Origin: Pararge aegeria
Taxonomy: Eukaryota; Arthropoda; Insecta; Lepidoptera; Nymphalidae
Assembly (NCBI RefSeq): GCF_905163445.1
Contig: NC_053193.1
Location: 6,076,001 to 6,140,000 of the forward strand
Reading direction: 5' to 3'
Length of the DNA: 64,000 nt
Position numbers and translations under genes: made by a program. Below the pieces are notes generated by a model, which did no database searches, had not been told where the DNA came from, and was given only the letters and a program-made list of their open reading frames with translations. Shown here piece by piece: positions 34,771 to 48,400 of the stretch (the stretch's first letter is position 1; every line of letters starts with the position of its first letter).

Positions 34771-36341
34771 TATATACAAAATATAATAAGTATTCAGGTT
34801 TCGTATATCAGTGTTACTTAGGTTGAAATTCTTGCACAACGTTGCATTAGTAATTTTTATATGGGTACCCCACTGAACCTTCCAACAACAACAATCCAAG
34901 ATCACGCCCAGAAAAACTTTTTTAGTGATTCTTCATTAATTATTATATTTTCATCAACTTTGTTTACATTTGGTAAAATAAATTTCACACACCTAGTTTT
35001 ATTTTGCATTTAAAAGTAAATTATTGACAGTAAACCAATACAACACTTGCTACATAGCAAAGCTTACTTTGTCAAAGTTTATCATTACCTCTATCATTCT
35101 TCAAAACTTTAGATTTATGATTTTTAAATTTATCATTGGTGTGGTAGATCATTTATATACACGAAAAATAGAAAGGGTCTCAAAACTTAACTTAACTTAA
35201 ACTTAACCCATTGACGAAGATGAGCCCTGCAACTTAATGCCTTTGAATACTGTTAATTTTCTGGAAAACTCAGCAAAGTATGATCCTTTAACATTAACGT
35301 AATAAGAGACATAATGGAGTGTGATTCGTATCACTGTACCGAAGCGTGTATGTTGTCAAACTTATATTGTAGACCACACAGCCTTCAGATATAAAAGATT
35401 ATTCTTGCAAAGAAATAACTAGTTCGCATAAAGTTTTGCACGCATTACGTAAGGGAAGATTGCTTTATGCTGATTTTGTTTTCCTCTTGGTATAGTTTTT
35501 GTTATTAAGTTATCCTTCATTCTATATTTCTATACAGATATTTTTTTTTTTGTTGTTTTAGCCAGCGATAAATATGTGGGTTTTTGTAATATTGTTGCAG
35601 GAGTTTTACCTATGTTTAAATGATAGTCAAAGTTGATGGAAATATCAGATGACGTATCTGAGTATTCCTACAGAACCTTAAAACAATTGCAAATATTGGT
35701 ATTTTATATTATAACGTCTCGTCGTCATCTGGCTACTCTTAAATTACTTATATCTCTATAACTATAAATATATTAAATATTAAACCTTATGTCGCTGTAA
35801 TCTTCATAAGCTAGCTTCTCTATGCTCTTGATTTTCTTATGCTATTATTTTTTTTAAATCATATAGAAGAAAGTAAATTACGATATTTTTAACAAATAAG
35901 ATATTTTTTTTAAATAGAACGTCATTTTATTTTAAACAAACGGTAAACTACCTAAGAAACTAAAGTTTATGGCAAAAAAACATTACACAGCGCAACCTGC
36001 CCGGCAAACTTTTTGCCACTCGATCCCGGGATCTGCCACTTAAATCCATAGCACTATGGTGATCGTCAACAAAAATTCAAAGGGGAAGGTTGTAAGTACC
36101 CTTAATTAGCAAAATAAGTCAGTTTAAACCGAGTATCCGCATGAAATCATTGTGAACCCTTTCGGAAACCAACTAACTTACTCACATCTAAGGGTGGCTG
36201 GAAGGAATTTTTTTATAGAGATAAGCTTTCCTTTGCTTACCTCATATAATATAAATTGTTGTAATCCAATTTTCTAGTAAATCAATAAAAATTATTAACA
36301 TAACTATAACTTATAAAGTATATTCTGTAAGTGTACCGATA
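34771..36341 (+). other. Sequence upstream of the first recognised exon
   Basis: AT-rich, presumably the 3' part of the intron before the IS1 exon. No exon resembling the Cav3 N-terminus (ending ..CNP) was recognised here or further upstream. Confidence 0.5.
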
Positions 36342-36366
36342 CTGATTTTCCTTAACTAAAACATAC
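36342..36366 (+). promoter_or_regulatory. U12-type branch site and AC acceptor upstream of the IS1 exon
   Basis: TTCCTTAAC at 36348-36356 matches the minor-spliceosome branch consensus at all nine positions. AC at 36365-36366 lies 11 nt after the branch adenosine, within the short spacing typical of U12 introns. No AG occurs between the in-frame TAA at 36353-36355 and the AG at 36375-36376. The codons TGG TTC GAG just before that AG encode the Cav3-conserved WFE that continues into RISML. An AC acceptor keeps these codons and a phase-2 join (CC|A would give Pro, as in the conserved NPWFE). Minor introns are known to be conserved in voltage-gated ion-channel genes. The matching 5' site was not found. 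Confidence 0.75.
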
Positions 36367-36478
36367 ATGGTTCGAGAGGATATCAATGCTGGTGATACTG
36401 CTGAACTGCGTGACCCTCGGCATGTACCAGCCCTGCGTTGATGACCAGTGTGTCACCAACAGATGTAAGATTTTACAG
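36367..36478 (+). CDS. Ca-alpha1T: Exon 1 of window: IS1 and start of IS1-S2 loop
   Basis: The reading is (P)WFERISML...LGMYQPCVDDQC...CKILQ, i.e. IS1 and the cysteine-bearing S1-S2 loop. The exon has 112 nt, starts in phase 2 (one nt completing a codon) and ends in phase 0 at CAG|GTAAGA. The start uses the AC acceptor described at 36342-36366. If an AG acceptor were used, the exon would begin at 36377 and WFE would have to come from the previous exon. Confidence 0.93.
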
Positions 36479-39400
36479 GTAAGATTATTTATCATCATCC
36501 CTATTAATGTCTTACTAATTTTAGGAGGGAGGAGAAAGGTTGGGTTATAAGAATCAGAAAACACAGTACCTAAACAATTGAAAAGGCGTTCCGAAACCTA
36601 CCTAACTATGTGTTACAGTGAGAATACAAAGAAGCAAATTGCTTGTTGGGAGATTTCGTTGCATAGACTTAGAGATGAAAACCTGTCTGGTATCATGCAA
36701 CGCGATCGTATAATTCATTACTAAAAAAAGAACAAGATAAAAATATAAACTGGATAGTGTATTAAGTCGCATTTTCCTACACCTATCTCTCTTTAACATT
36801 TCAAAGCAGAAATTCAGAAATTTTACCCATAGAAAATGTGAAACAAAAACTAGAAAGAAAGAAAAAAAATATTGAAATCGAGCCAATCCGTTTTTCACAC
36901 ACAACTAACTACGGCTACAATTTTTACGAAAATATTTTAGTACTTTTCACCATTTTCTATATAAAAGTACATTGATAGTTGTCTGAATTCTAACCCCTGG
37001 TATGATAAGGTATTGTTTAATAAACTAAGTAACAAATAAGTTAATCTCAAAGAAGTATGATGCTATTTTCGAACTGCAGAAGAAAGAGGGCTGTTCGTGC
37101 AATTTACAAAATGGATAAATTTAAAGAAGTTAAACGAAATGACAATGCATAGTCAGTACATATTTGAAAATTTAATTTATGTACATAAAAATATAACACA
37201 ATTTAAATATAAGTCAAAAAATAAGAAGTCAAAATAAATTTGTTGCGTAGTTTACTAGGCTACATAAAATTTATAATTCTTTCAATGGAAATTGTATATT
37301 ATTACATAACCAAATACTTAATGAAATATTTGAGATGTCTCTCAACAAGTTTAAAATTTATTATATTTTTTCTATTTATAAAAGCATATCCTCTTATTTG
37401 ACGATAAATATAGGAATGTATTCTTTAGGGCTTTTAACAGTCATTCACTTCAGAAATTATACCTACAGTGTTTTTCTTTTTTGCTCGAAATTAACATGCA
37501 AACCCCTTGAGAGTTCTACCGAAATATTGCCAGGTTTATGAAATTTAATATAAATTTATTTTTTGCGTAGGTATTCGACGACATAATATTTGCATTTTTC
37601 ACCTTGGAGATGACGATCAAAATGGTCGCCATGGGAATATACGGCCACGGCACCTATCTCGCAGACTCTTGGAATAGACTGGACTTTTTCATTGTCATGG
37701 CTGGGTAAGCTTATCTACTTGTTTTGTATATCTTTAAACTTTGAGTTGAACTTAATTTAACCTTTTTAAATTTTTAAGCCAACTTAATACTAATTGACGG
37801 AATAAGCTCATTGATTTAATATGTTACTATAACTGAATGAGCTCTTCAGAAGCCCGAAAAAGTGACTTCCCGCCTCTGTTATGCTAAATGAAGATACAGT
37901 CTAAGACGGAAGCGTACTACCTTCAAATTTTATGGCAGTTTATAGAACCCTTAACTCTAACCTACGACCATATACTGCTAAACAAGTTCCAACGAACTCC
38001 TAACGTTACCTTACAGATTTATGTACCATCATTAAACCTCATAAAATTTTCAGGGCACTAGAATATGCTTTGAACGTGGAAAATATAAATTTATCGGCCA
38101 TAAGAACGATCCGAGTACTCAGACCCTTGCGGGCTATCAACAGGATACCTAGTAAGTATATTTTATAACGCCTAAAGGTAAATTTAATATTGCATACAAT
38201 GGACATAAAGCTTCATCGTTCATCAACATCCTATAACAGTCCACTGCCAGTCCGGCAGTGGACTGTTATAGGAGCAGCTGGACTAAAGCCCTCTCCAACG
38301 CGATGGTTTACTAATAATCACCACGCTGCTGGGTAGACGGTTTCTTGATCGCAATCGATGGTAGCAGTGGTACAGAGGGTGCAGATACCCGGTGTCCATT
38401 ATATTCTCTTAATAGCATCGTACGACACCCATGGAAAGAGGAGGGGTGGTAATAACTATATTCGACGGCCGATTCGCGCAGTTTGCAGCGACCCTGCTTT
38501 TTGAGTCCAAGGCCGTGGGCTCGATTCCCACAACTGGAAAAGGTTTGTGTGATGACCATGAATGATTTTCAGTGTCTGGGTGTTTATATGTATATTCTAA
38601 GTATTTATGTATATTATTCATAAAAAATATTCATCAGTCATCTTAGTACCCATAACACAAGCTACGCTTACTTTTGGGCTAGGTGGCGATGTGTGTATTG
38701 TCGTAGTATATTTATTTATTTATAATCTGACCTGCAGTCACCATACGGCAAAAAACATAAAGCTTAATTTACTGTGATCCGCGACATAAAATACCAATGC
38801 AAAGGCATAATATTCTAATGCAACACAACACAGATCTTTCGAATTACTCCCTCTACGCACCGTTCTTTTTGATACCGGAGCATTCGCAGAACCTCTTTAC
38901 TTGACAATGCACAATTATTTTTGTCTTTGCAACGCTTTTGCGGATTATGGCAAATTAAGGACTACGTAATCGATGAAAAACATGGGTGTGAATTAATTCT
39001 CTAATCAGGTTGTTCATCAGGCTCTTCGAATAATTTTAAATGACAATGTGAGATGGTGAAACCTAGATGTATGAACAGTCTTAACATATATTTTATATTT
39101 ATTGATATTAAGGGTGTAAGGGTTTTCTTGGGTGTTATGTTTTGAATGACGATGTTGATGTGGAAATCTGCTTTTACGTGACAAAACTTCTACATTTCTT
39201 CGGTATGTTATAACAGTGACAAAAACCCGAATGAAACACGAATGAAGCCTAGATGTATTGACGACTATTTTATAGATACAACTGGCCTTAGCTCAATAGC
39301 GTGTAAAGGTTTTGTAGGGTGTCTTTCTGAGAAGGTTATAAATACTAGGGCGAACCTTAATAAATGTTAACAACGTTTAGAAGGATCTCGTTTACAGTGT

Positions 39401-42400
39401 CAGAATTTCTAACAAAGAGACATTGTTTGTCTTTTATATTAACACCAGGGGTTGTGATCTTACGGGTTGAAGAGTTTATAATCAACTATCGTGATGTTAT
39501 GGAGTGTCCTTTTTGTACAAAGCAACAAAGTATTTGACAGAAGACATAGGTCAAGCTTTTCTCTATACTTTATATTAAAAGAGGAAATATTTTTTTGTTT
39601 ATTTGTTTATACCTACTACGTAAGTACTAGACTGATTTTAACCATTTATTCGCCAGAGAAAAGCTAAACTATCACTTAGAAACATGGGCACATTACCACT
39701 TAGACTATTAGACTACCTATTTTGTTCTATTTTATTCCAATTTAGAAATAGATTTATGCGATCAAATATGGGCTTGGCCTTAAAAAACGATTATTATTGA
39801 TACTTATACTGTAACCGTGTACGATTTTTGTACATTTAATATATTTTGAAACTTTATACTGAGTCCAAAACAGATTTTTATTTAATTTTTGTCTGTCTGT
39901 CTGCCCGGGCATTACGTGAAAACTACTAAATGGATTTAAATGAAATTCGGTATAGTGGTAGCTGATATTACGGGTCAATATATAGGATACTTTGTATCCC
40001 GGTAAACAATAAGTTTCCTATAGGAAATGGAATGAAATTTTTATAATTTGTTTTTCATAGCTCCGTTAAATTTGAACCGATTTTATTAATACATTTTTTA
40101 TTTGAAAGTATATACTATCAAGCATGTATTGTCTAATTTTTCTGAGGATCTAATAAATATTGTCGGAGGTAAAGGACATAACTCTTCACAGATAACAGCA
40201 AGTCGCAAGGCATATGGGACAATGATCAAATGCATGCATACCATCCTACTAATATTATAAATGCGAAAGTTTGTGAGGATGGATGTATGTATGTACGTAT
40301 CAACTAAAATAATGAAAACTCACTAGCTCAGTTTACCACGTGAAATAATAGTAGGTACAAAGCTAGCCACGATGATTATGATGTTAGCATCAGATCTATT
40401 CTAGCTTCTCGATTGACTCATACGCGAACAAAGTCGCGAGGGTCCGCTAGTTATTAAATACTACGAAACAATAAACCAAGCATCGATAAGGTATCGAAAA
40501 TGATTTTGTTACGAGACTTTTCGTAGCAACACACACCGTTGTCACTGCCAACTAAGAACCGCCACCATTTCGAGGCCCATAAAATGTAATTACCGCTAAT
40601 CTTCTACTTTGTCTCCGCTATCGGCTCAGTTATTAACTCGACCGTGCCGTGTTTATTAAATTTTAATTCACCAGTATTCTTTCAGTCTCTATATATAACT
40701 TAAACATCAATAGCTTCAAGTTTATCAAAAACACATTTATCATTTATCCTATTATAATAATACATTATGCAATAAAATAACTAGTCATTGGAAACGTATT
40801 ATTGTTAAAATCACATATATTTATCAGTTATTCATCCATTTGAAATAATTCATTTTACTGTTCATATGGCTCTATTCAGATAATCTAAAGGCTTATAACT
40901 AACATGATTTATGTTAGTTATACTTAAAATAATAAACATTTATCATTTATCATTTTTCATTTATCGGAAACAATTGAAATTAATGTAACATACATTAATT
41001 TCAATTGTTTCCGTATTAGGAATCGTAATTTGAAGAACATATACATAAGTGACATGTATTTAATTTTCTTCATAAAAGTTCAGTTTTGTAGAGATACTTT
41101 TTATACTTAATGATATAAAGGATATCCGCACATAATCGCAGATTTTCTGTGGCATTATCTAATAACAAAAGCCATTACTATTCATTCAAAGGCCGAGCGG
41201 ATCGTCAAACCGCAGCAACGTCACCCAACATCCAATTTCAGCTTTAAAGAAAATCCCCGTCGAAGCACCAACTGAAATTAGCCCTATATTATATCTACTT
41301 AGTATGAAATTTACCCTTAGTAGGAATGCACCTGACTATAAAATGTACCCAAACCCTATGATGAGTTAGTGCATAAATCATTACTAAGGGCACTAAACAA
41401 AAATCGGGAACAAAGTTTCAATACTCGCAAACATCTCTTCGATTAAGAGAATGCAAATATTTACCAATCGTTTGTCGTAGCCAATCGATTCGCATTATGT
41501 GAGTTTAACGTTTAAGAATTAACATTAAGGGCCTCGTAATCCTTGGTCAAACTTGCTATCTAGACCAAAGAGGTACTTAGAAAGAACGTAGAATTTAGAA
41601 ACGAAAACCAGTAGGTCCAGTTTCCTATATGTACTGGACACCGACCCTACCACCGACCGCCGACACCGACCGACGTTTTGACGGCCGTTTGGCGCAGTGC
41701 GCAGCAAGCCTACTTTCTGAGTCCAAGGCTGTGGGTTCTTTTCCGACAGCTGGAAAATGTTTATGTAATAAATATGAATGTTTTTTCACTGACTGGGTAT
41801 ATCTGTATATTATAAGTATTTATGTATATTATTCACACAAGCTACGCTTACTTTGGGGCTAGATTGCGATGTGTGTATTGTCGTAGTAGGTATATTTTAA
41901 TATTTATTTATTTTATTTTTATTCTATGACGTTATGATGCTTCGATGGTCGCAAACGACTCGTCGATTGCGAGAGTGTAAATCTTTACTAAGGGCACTTG
42001 ACAAAAATTGTGAGCGTGGGTGGCCGATCGATGAGCAACAAGTGAGCCTCAAACCCTCCACACGGAATATTGGATCGTGGAACCCGTTCTATAGGCGAAT
42101 TTACATTTTTCCCGTGGGGCACAAAGACGGTAATATTTTTCTTCGGTTAAAATTCTGTTGGTTACGGTATTCTATTACCAAGTTTTAGTGCATCCAACTG
42201 GGGACGTATTCTTTTGGAAATTAGATCCAAAATAAATTTGCCGTTGTGGCTACCATGATGATAAGTAATTCCGCTATGAATCATTTTTATTATACCAGCG
42301 ATATACCAGTACCAGCATTATATATCAGTAGTCTGATCGCAGCGCCACCTACCTAGTCTAATTGTAATCTGAGTCATCGAGGGACCCCAATCAAATACAC

Positions 42401-45400
42401 CGGTTGTTTGTTTAAACCAGCACACGAGAACCCGATCAGCAGGTCCTCTTGCTGGTACCAGGAAGAAGAATAAACGACCAAATCTTCCAGCAGAATAAAC
42501 GGATTTAATTAAAATTTTGGTATTTAAACGTTTGATCATAAACAATATAGAATAATAGAATTAGGCACTTTTCACACTATCTATTCACAAACATAGTTCA
42601 CAATATCAGATTAATCGTGCTGCTTTCATTGGCAACACCTTATTTCGAGTTCTTACGAACGAGCAATTGTTTTTTAAAGATAGTAGAAGATAGATGATTT
42701 TAATAATACCTGGCTTTAAATAAAACCGACATTTTTACTTCATTGTTGAATTCAGATGGATGTTCCCCTTGATTGCGGAATCCATTTCAAGCAAACAATA
42801 GTGCTGTTTAATTAAAAAAAAACATTCGCACAATTACATGAATAAGGTAGAACTTATGGGCGAGATGAGCTGCATTTCTTTTAAATAAGGAAACTCTTGT
42901 GATAGTTGGATAGAATGGCAGACAACGTTTTTACAAAAGTGTGTTGATTTATTTTGTTTTGAATTTTGGAATAGATATCACAAAAAGACAACTCTATCTT
43001 ATTTATATGTGTGTATGATTAATGATGGAAGTCAATGCATCTAAACCTAAAATTTCCGGGTTGCCTGGTAGAGATCGGTTTTACGCGATAAGCCTACCTT
43101 TCTAACCTTTTTTTTTTTATTGTTTTTTTTTTATTGTGATTTTTATTTGGTGTACAATAAAGTGTATTTTGATTTGATTTAGATTTAATTTAATAGAGCT
43201 ATTCTTATCTTAAGGCAAAAGTAAATATAAATAGAACTCCTACTCGTAAATTCAATCCGCGATGGGCATATTTTGGATTAGATTGATTATTAATTTCGAA
43301 ATGTACTCGGGAATAGAATTAATTATATATCACAAGAGTCAGCACAAAGGTCAGATTCCGCAAAAGGAAAATCAGCGAAATTGTGTAAATCACCACATTT
43401 GATATACGTAGGTACTATAGTTTAACTCAAACAAGAGATGCACGCCAAAGTTTCACACGACCCCATCTGGGGCTCACAAACAACGGGGATAGCATGAACT
43501 GACCGCAAATTAAATCGTGCCCCCAACTTGGTTAGACATACGTCGGACGTAATTGTTCTAACATTGATTCATTTTCTAGTTTGAGTCTCTGCCACTTATT
43601 TATGACCTCTAGCCAACATTGAGGCTTTAAAATAATCTTATGTGGTAATAATCAGCAAGTAAGAAAGCTATTGCGTAATGGTAATGGTAGCGGTGATAGC
43701 ACAGCGGTTAGACTTCATTTTCTGGAGACCGAGATCGAATCCCAGCACGCAGCTCTAACTTTTCTAAGTTATGTGCGTTTTAAGTAATTAAAATTTCACA
43801 TGAATGAATGAATGAATACACTTTTATTGTACACCAAAGAAAAAAAAGTAGTTACAAAGATATAAATACATATCAAGAGAGTACAATTTGGTGGCCTTAT
43901 CGCTACATAGCGATTTCTTCCAGGCAACCAATGGCGTAAAAGGAAAAAACATGAAAAACATGCTTCAATGGTGAAGGAAAACATCGTGAGGAAACCTGCA
44001 TAACTGAGAGTTCTCGATGTTCTCAAAGGCGTGTGGAGTCCACAAATCTGCAGCGTGGCCAGCGTGGTGGACTATGGCATAAACCCTTCTCATTGTGGGT
44101 GCTGGGGATTCCTTAGAACTCGTGCCCTGTAGTAGGCCGGTAATGGGTATGCTGAAGAAAGCTAAAACGCAATACTTATTTTAATTTTAATTAGCTTTTA
44201 ATAAGAAGAAACCGAGATAACGTAACTCTTTTCAGCCAACCACAACCAAACTAAATTATGGTAATTTTACAATATGTAAATTTTGGGGTTATGTAACCAT
44301 CTGGCTTCCAAAAGCACAGTACCACCCAAAATGTCAATATATTCTAATTTAATCAGATATATTGCTAACTAATAAATTGTAAATGCAGCAGTGCGGGGTA
44401 GTGTAAGGTAAGGAAAGAATACTTACTGACCTCCGTAGTAAGTGTCTAATGCAATTTGATGACACTATACAATGCCGGCATTTAGGCTGAGATCAAAGGT
44501 TCTTCTTTATACCGTGGTACTACTTGGGTATTACAATGATTATACATTTAAATTTGCAAAGCCCTGAAATAGGTGAGCATTGTGTCCCTGTAATACTCAA
44601 GATTACCAAGTTCCCGTCCAAGTAAGAGCATTACTTGTTCTAATTTTAAGAACGACTTAGTGCTAACGTTGGTCTAACTAGGTCTTTATTTAATTTGAGG
44701 TTGGCTAAATTTGCCTCATATGATTTAACTGTAATTTCTTGTGGGACAGAGTCAGAATATCAATACTATATATTTTGAACATGCTCATCAGCCCCGGGTT
44801 CCGATCCCGCATATTCTAAAATTAAAAAAAATAAGTATTGTATATTTTCTCTAAGTGTAGGTGAAACTGGTTAAAAAAATATAAAAGCAATGTGCCTCTC
44901 ATCAAAAGTGATTTATTGAAATATGGACTGAAAGTTATTTGCCTAGAAGAAGATGAAATGTCCAGTAAACTCACCGAGACAATCAAATTGTACAATGACA
45001 ATGTATTTAAACGTGGCCTGATGGATTTTTGAAACATTTATTGCTTGTTAACTATTATTAAGAACATTACGTTACTAAATTATTTTAATTATAGAAATAT
45101 ATGTATTCTAAATATAAATGGCAGCAGCATCGCTACGTAATTACACTATTTTTTGTAAAGGTACAGGTATATTAAGACAAAGTTTCACGAAGTTCGTCTA
45201 AGTTTCACATAACCCCATCGGGCTTGCAAACAACGGGGCAGTACGAAACAACCGCAAATTAGAACAAGCACCATACTGGTTAGACATTTATCTAGTAAGC
45301 TGTACTCACCTTGAGGTTTCGCAAACGTTAGATTAAAAAATATATATATAATCTTAGTATAACATATTTTATTAACGAACTAAATTTTAAAATGATTATG

Positions 45401-48400
45401 AAAAATACTGAAATTATATATATATATATATATATATACCAAACTCTTGACTTTTATGACAAAAGTACCTATATTATATTCTCCGACTACTGTTTGATCT
45501 CCCAAAGACCTCAACACAATGCTCAACTAAAACAGATATTCGCAACCGGGGGGCCTAAAATAACCTTCAGCTATTATATTTATGTTTCGCTTCATACAGT
45601 GACTGTTAAGGATTCTGCACTCAAAATTATATCTGAGTATTAATATAATAAAACACACTGTAAAGTTATGTAGGTCGAGTTTCCAGAAAGACAAAAGCCA
45701 CTAAATTTTACTAACATGAGCTAACATGAGTTATTCTCATAATATGTTCCATTTCACCCAGTAAATGTCTAGAAACATGCACTCGAAATTGTAGACGAGT
45801 ATTTATACCTAGAAAACACAATCGAGCTTGGTAAATCTCCAGAAAGAGTTATCCTTTCGACCTCGAATTCTTTATTTATACAAAAGACTTTATGTTTTAG
45901 TGATGACATGTGGCTCGGGTGCATGATGGCTAACTTTGAATCTCATAATAAAGCTTGGAATCACTAAGCGGGTCATAGAAAGAGATGTGCCCGGAAAATC
46001 TCAACATGATTAAATCGCAAATGAGGACATCCGTGAAAGAGCAAAAGTTACCGATTTGAAATAGTGTCGAATAAGAAACCAAAGTGGACGGAAATACCTT
46101 GCATACATTTTAAAATTTTGGTCTGGTGGGAGGCTTCGGCTGTAGCTATTTACCACCCTACCGACAAAGACGTGACACGATTTAGCGTTCCCGTACGATG
46201 TCGTGTAGAAACCGATTAGGAGTATGGTTAAACACAGTCTCTAACAGGTAACCCCACTACCATCTCAAACTGCATCATCATATACCATCAGGTGAGATTG
46301 CAGTCAAGGCCTGACTTATAGTGGAATAAAAAAACAAAAGATCTTGTATCTTGAAGTGCTGGAGAGGGAAGTCGTGTCGTGTCTTATTTTATCGCGGAAA
46401 ACGTTGCCTCGGGATTCAATGAAATAGCTTTTCTTACCTCAATGTCACTGCTAAACCGATCCTGGGGACATTATGCATAGTGAAAGCCTGTATCCAATAT
46501 GGCTATCATGCCGGCCACAAGACTTCTGTCTCTTCATAATCTTGTCGGTCTCTAAAGAAAAAAATACGAGTAACGGGCACAAATAAATAATTATCACGTG
46601 GCGTGCTAGCACCACTGCGGATCGATAAAGGATACTTACTCTTTTTGAGGCAAAACCGCAGAAATTAAAAAAAAACTAAAACTTCTACTAGTACATGTAA
46701 CAGCTATCAAATATAAGCAAAAATAAAGTAAGAACCCTAAAAGTTTATCAAGACCACGAAGAGTGACATTGCGTGAATAATTCCATATTTATTTATTTAT
46801 TTAACTCTTTATTGTATACCACAACATTAACATACACAAAAATATTATAAAAACAGAAACATAAAGAAAGAAGTGTATTCTACAAGAGGCGGCCTTATCG
46901 CTTAATAGCGATCACTGCCAGGCAATCTCTGAATTAGGAAAAAAGTAGAGGAGAATAGACGGTGGTACCAATTATCCAAAGGCAATGGAATGAAATTATA
47001 TAAATCACATTACGCTGCCGCACTTGGGCTTGTAAGGATCTAACAAAAGGCGCTCACTAAAGTTTAGCAAAACCTCTCGCAAACAACAAGTCCGTACTAC
47101 CCATTCACAAATCCTGCCACATGTTGGTTAGACACACGCCCGCTGTAGTTTCTGCAAACACTGATTTATTTATTTGTAATTTAATGTAGGTACGTACGTA
47201 CATTTTATTGTGATAGTTTGCTGCATTAATATTTAAGAAAGAACTCCGACGACTTTCGACGGCAAACCGATTGTCTGAGGGATTTCGGCCACGATAGTCA
47301 ATCTCCAGAGGGATATTCAAACTACACGGGAGATATTATAGTGCACAAATGTGTGCGCAAACACACTCTCATAGTCCGATGGAACACAGCTCCGACACGA
47401 TATACGAGCCGATATCTTAACGTGCTCATCAAGACACGGGTGTAAGTCACCTTCGATTTCAAAACTCCGAGCTTGTACTAAGACTTTCTTGATAGAAAAA
47501 CCCGTACTGATTGGCCCGACTCGGGTATCAAGCCTCGTGATCTGCATGATCATGATCAACATTCATTGCGATGACGTCACACCAACACCCTCATTTAAAA
47601 AAAGAATTAGATGAGGTTTTATCCTACATTCACAGACGTTTATAATTTTCGAAACGATTATTCTGCTATAACGTAAATTATGAAAGTTCCATTATAGTAT
47701 GAAATCTATTTACATACTTCACGTAACAGCGATCCCTTCTCACGCTTAACTGGGAACAAATTAATTGAACATAATTAGTTTAGTTGAGCTCGATACTAAA
47801 ACTCGCCCGCAAATACCTAGATCTAATTATAAAACAACAGTGTACCTCGTCAAGTATATAAAAAACCAAGTAAAGGTTTTTAATATTTTTATGCAAAAAA
47901 AGTAAAATTGTATAATTGGTGTGCGTATACGGCAGTCTAACCTTGTACCTAGACGTTCGAAGATTTAAATTCAACCATTAAACGTTAAAGGTGGATAAAG
48001 AACTCCTCAATCAAAAACCCTCTGATTTATATAACATCATAAACTGAGTGCCTAGTGTAGGATTTTCTACTTATTCGATCAGCTGTAAAATAGTTATTAT
48101 ATTGAAACGAAACAATGCCATCATAATAATAATATATCATCAACTTTGTTTTACTAAGTTAGCTTTGGCAACTAGTTAAGGATGATTGAACTGTTTCCTT
48201 GTTTGGTTCAATACTAAATATCTGCGCGTAAGTTTTTGGCCCTTTAAAGTTCTTATATTATTTCTGAACCGTGCCTGCGGTGTGTCATATGTTCATAACA
48301 CCAACGAATTGCGTGAGGGCTATAGCTTGTAGGCTCATAATAGAAGCCCCTTAAGGTCTTATATTTGCTTCTACTCGTGCCGTGAGATCAAATATCTGCC

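Noticed and set aside
36377..36478. First exon starting at the AG before 36377
   Set aside because: The AG would place the conserved WFE codons in the intron and lies about 21 nt after a perfect U12 branch site. AC at 36366 explains both. Kept as the alternative.
45412..45440. (AT)n run as a structured element
   Set aside because: An ordinary microsatellite.
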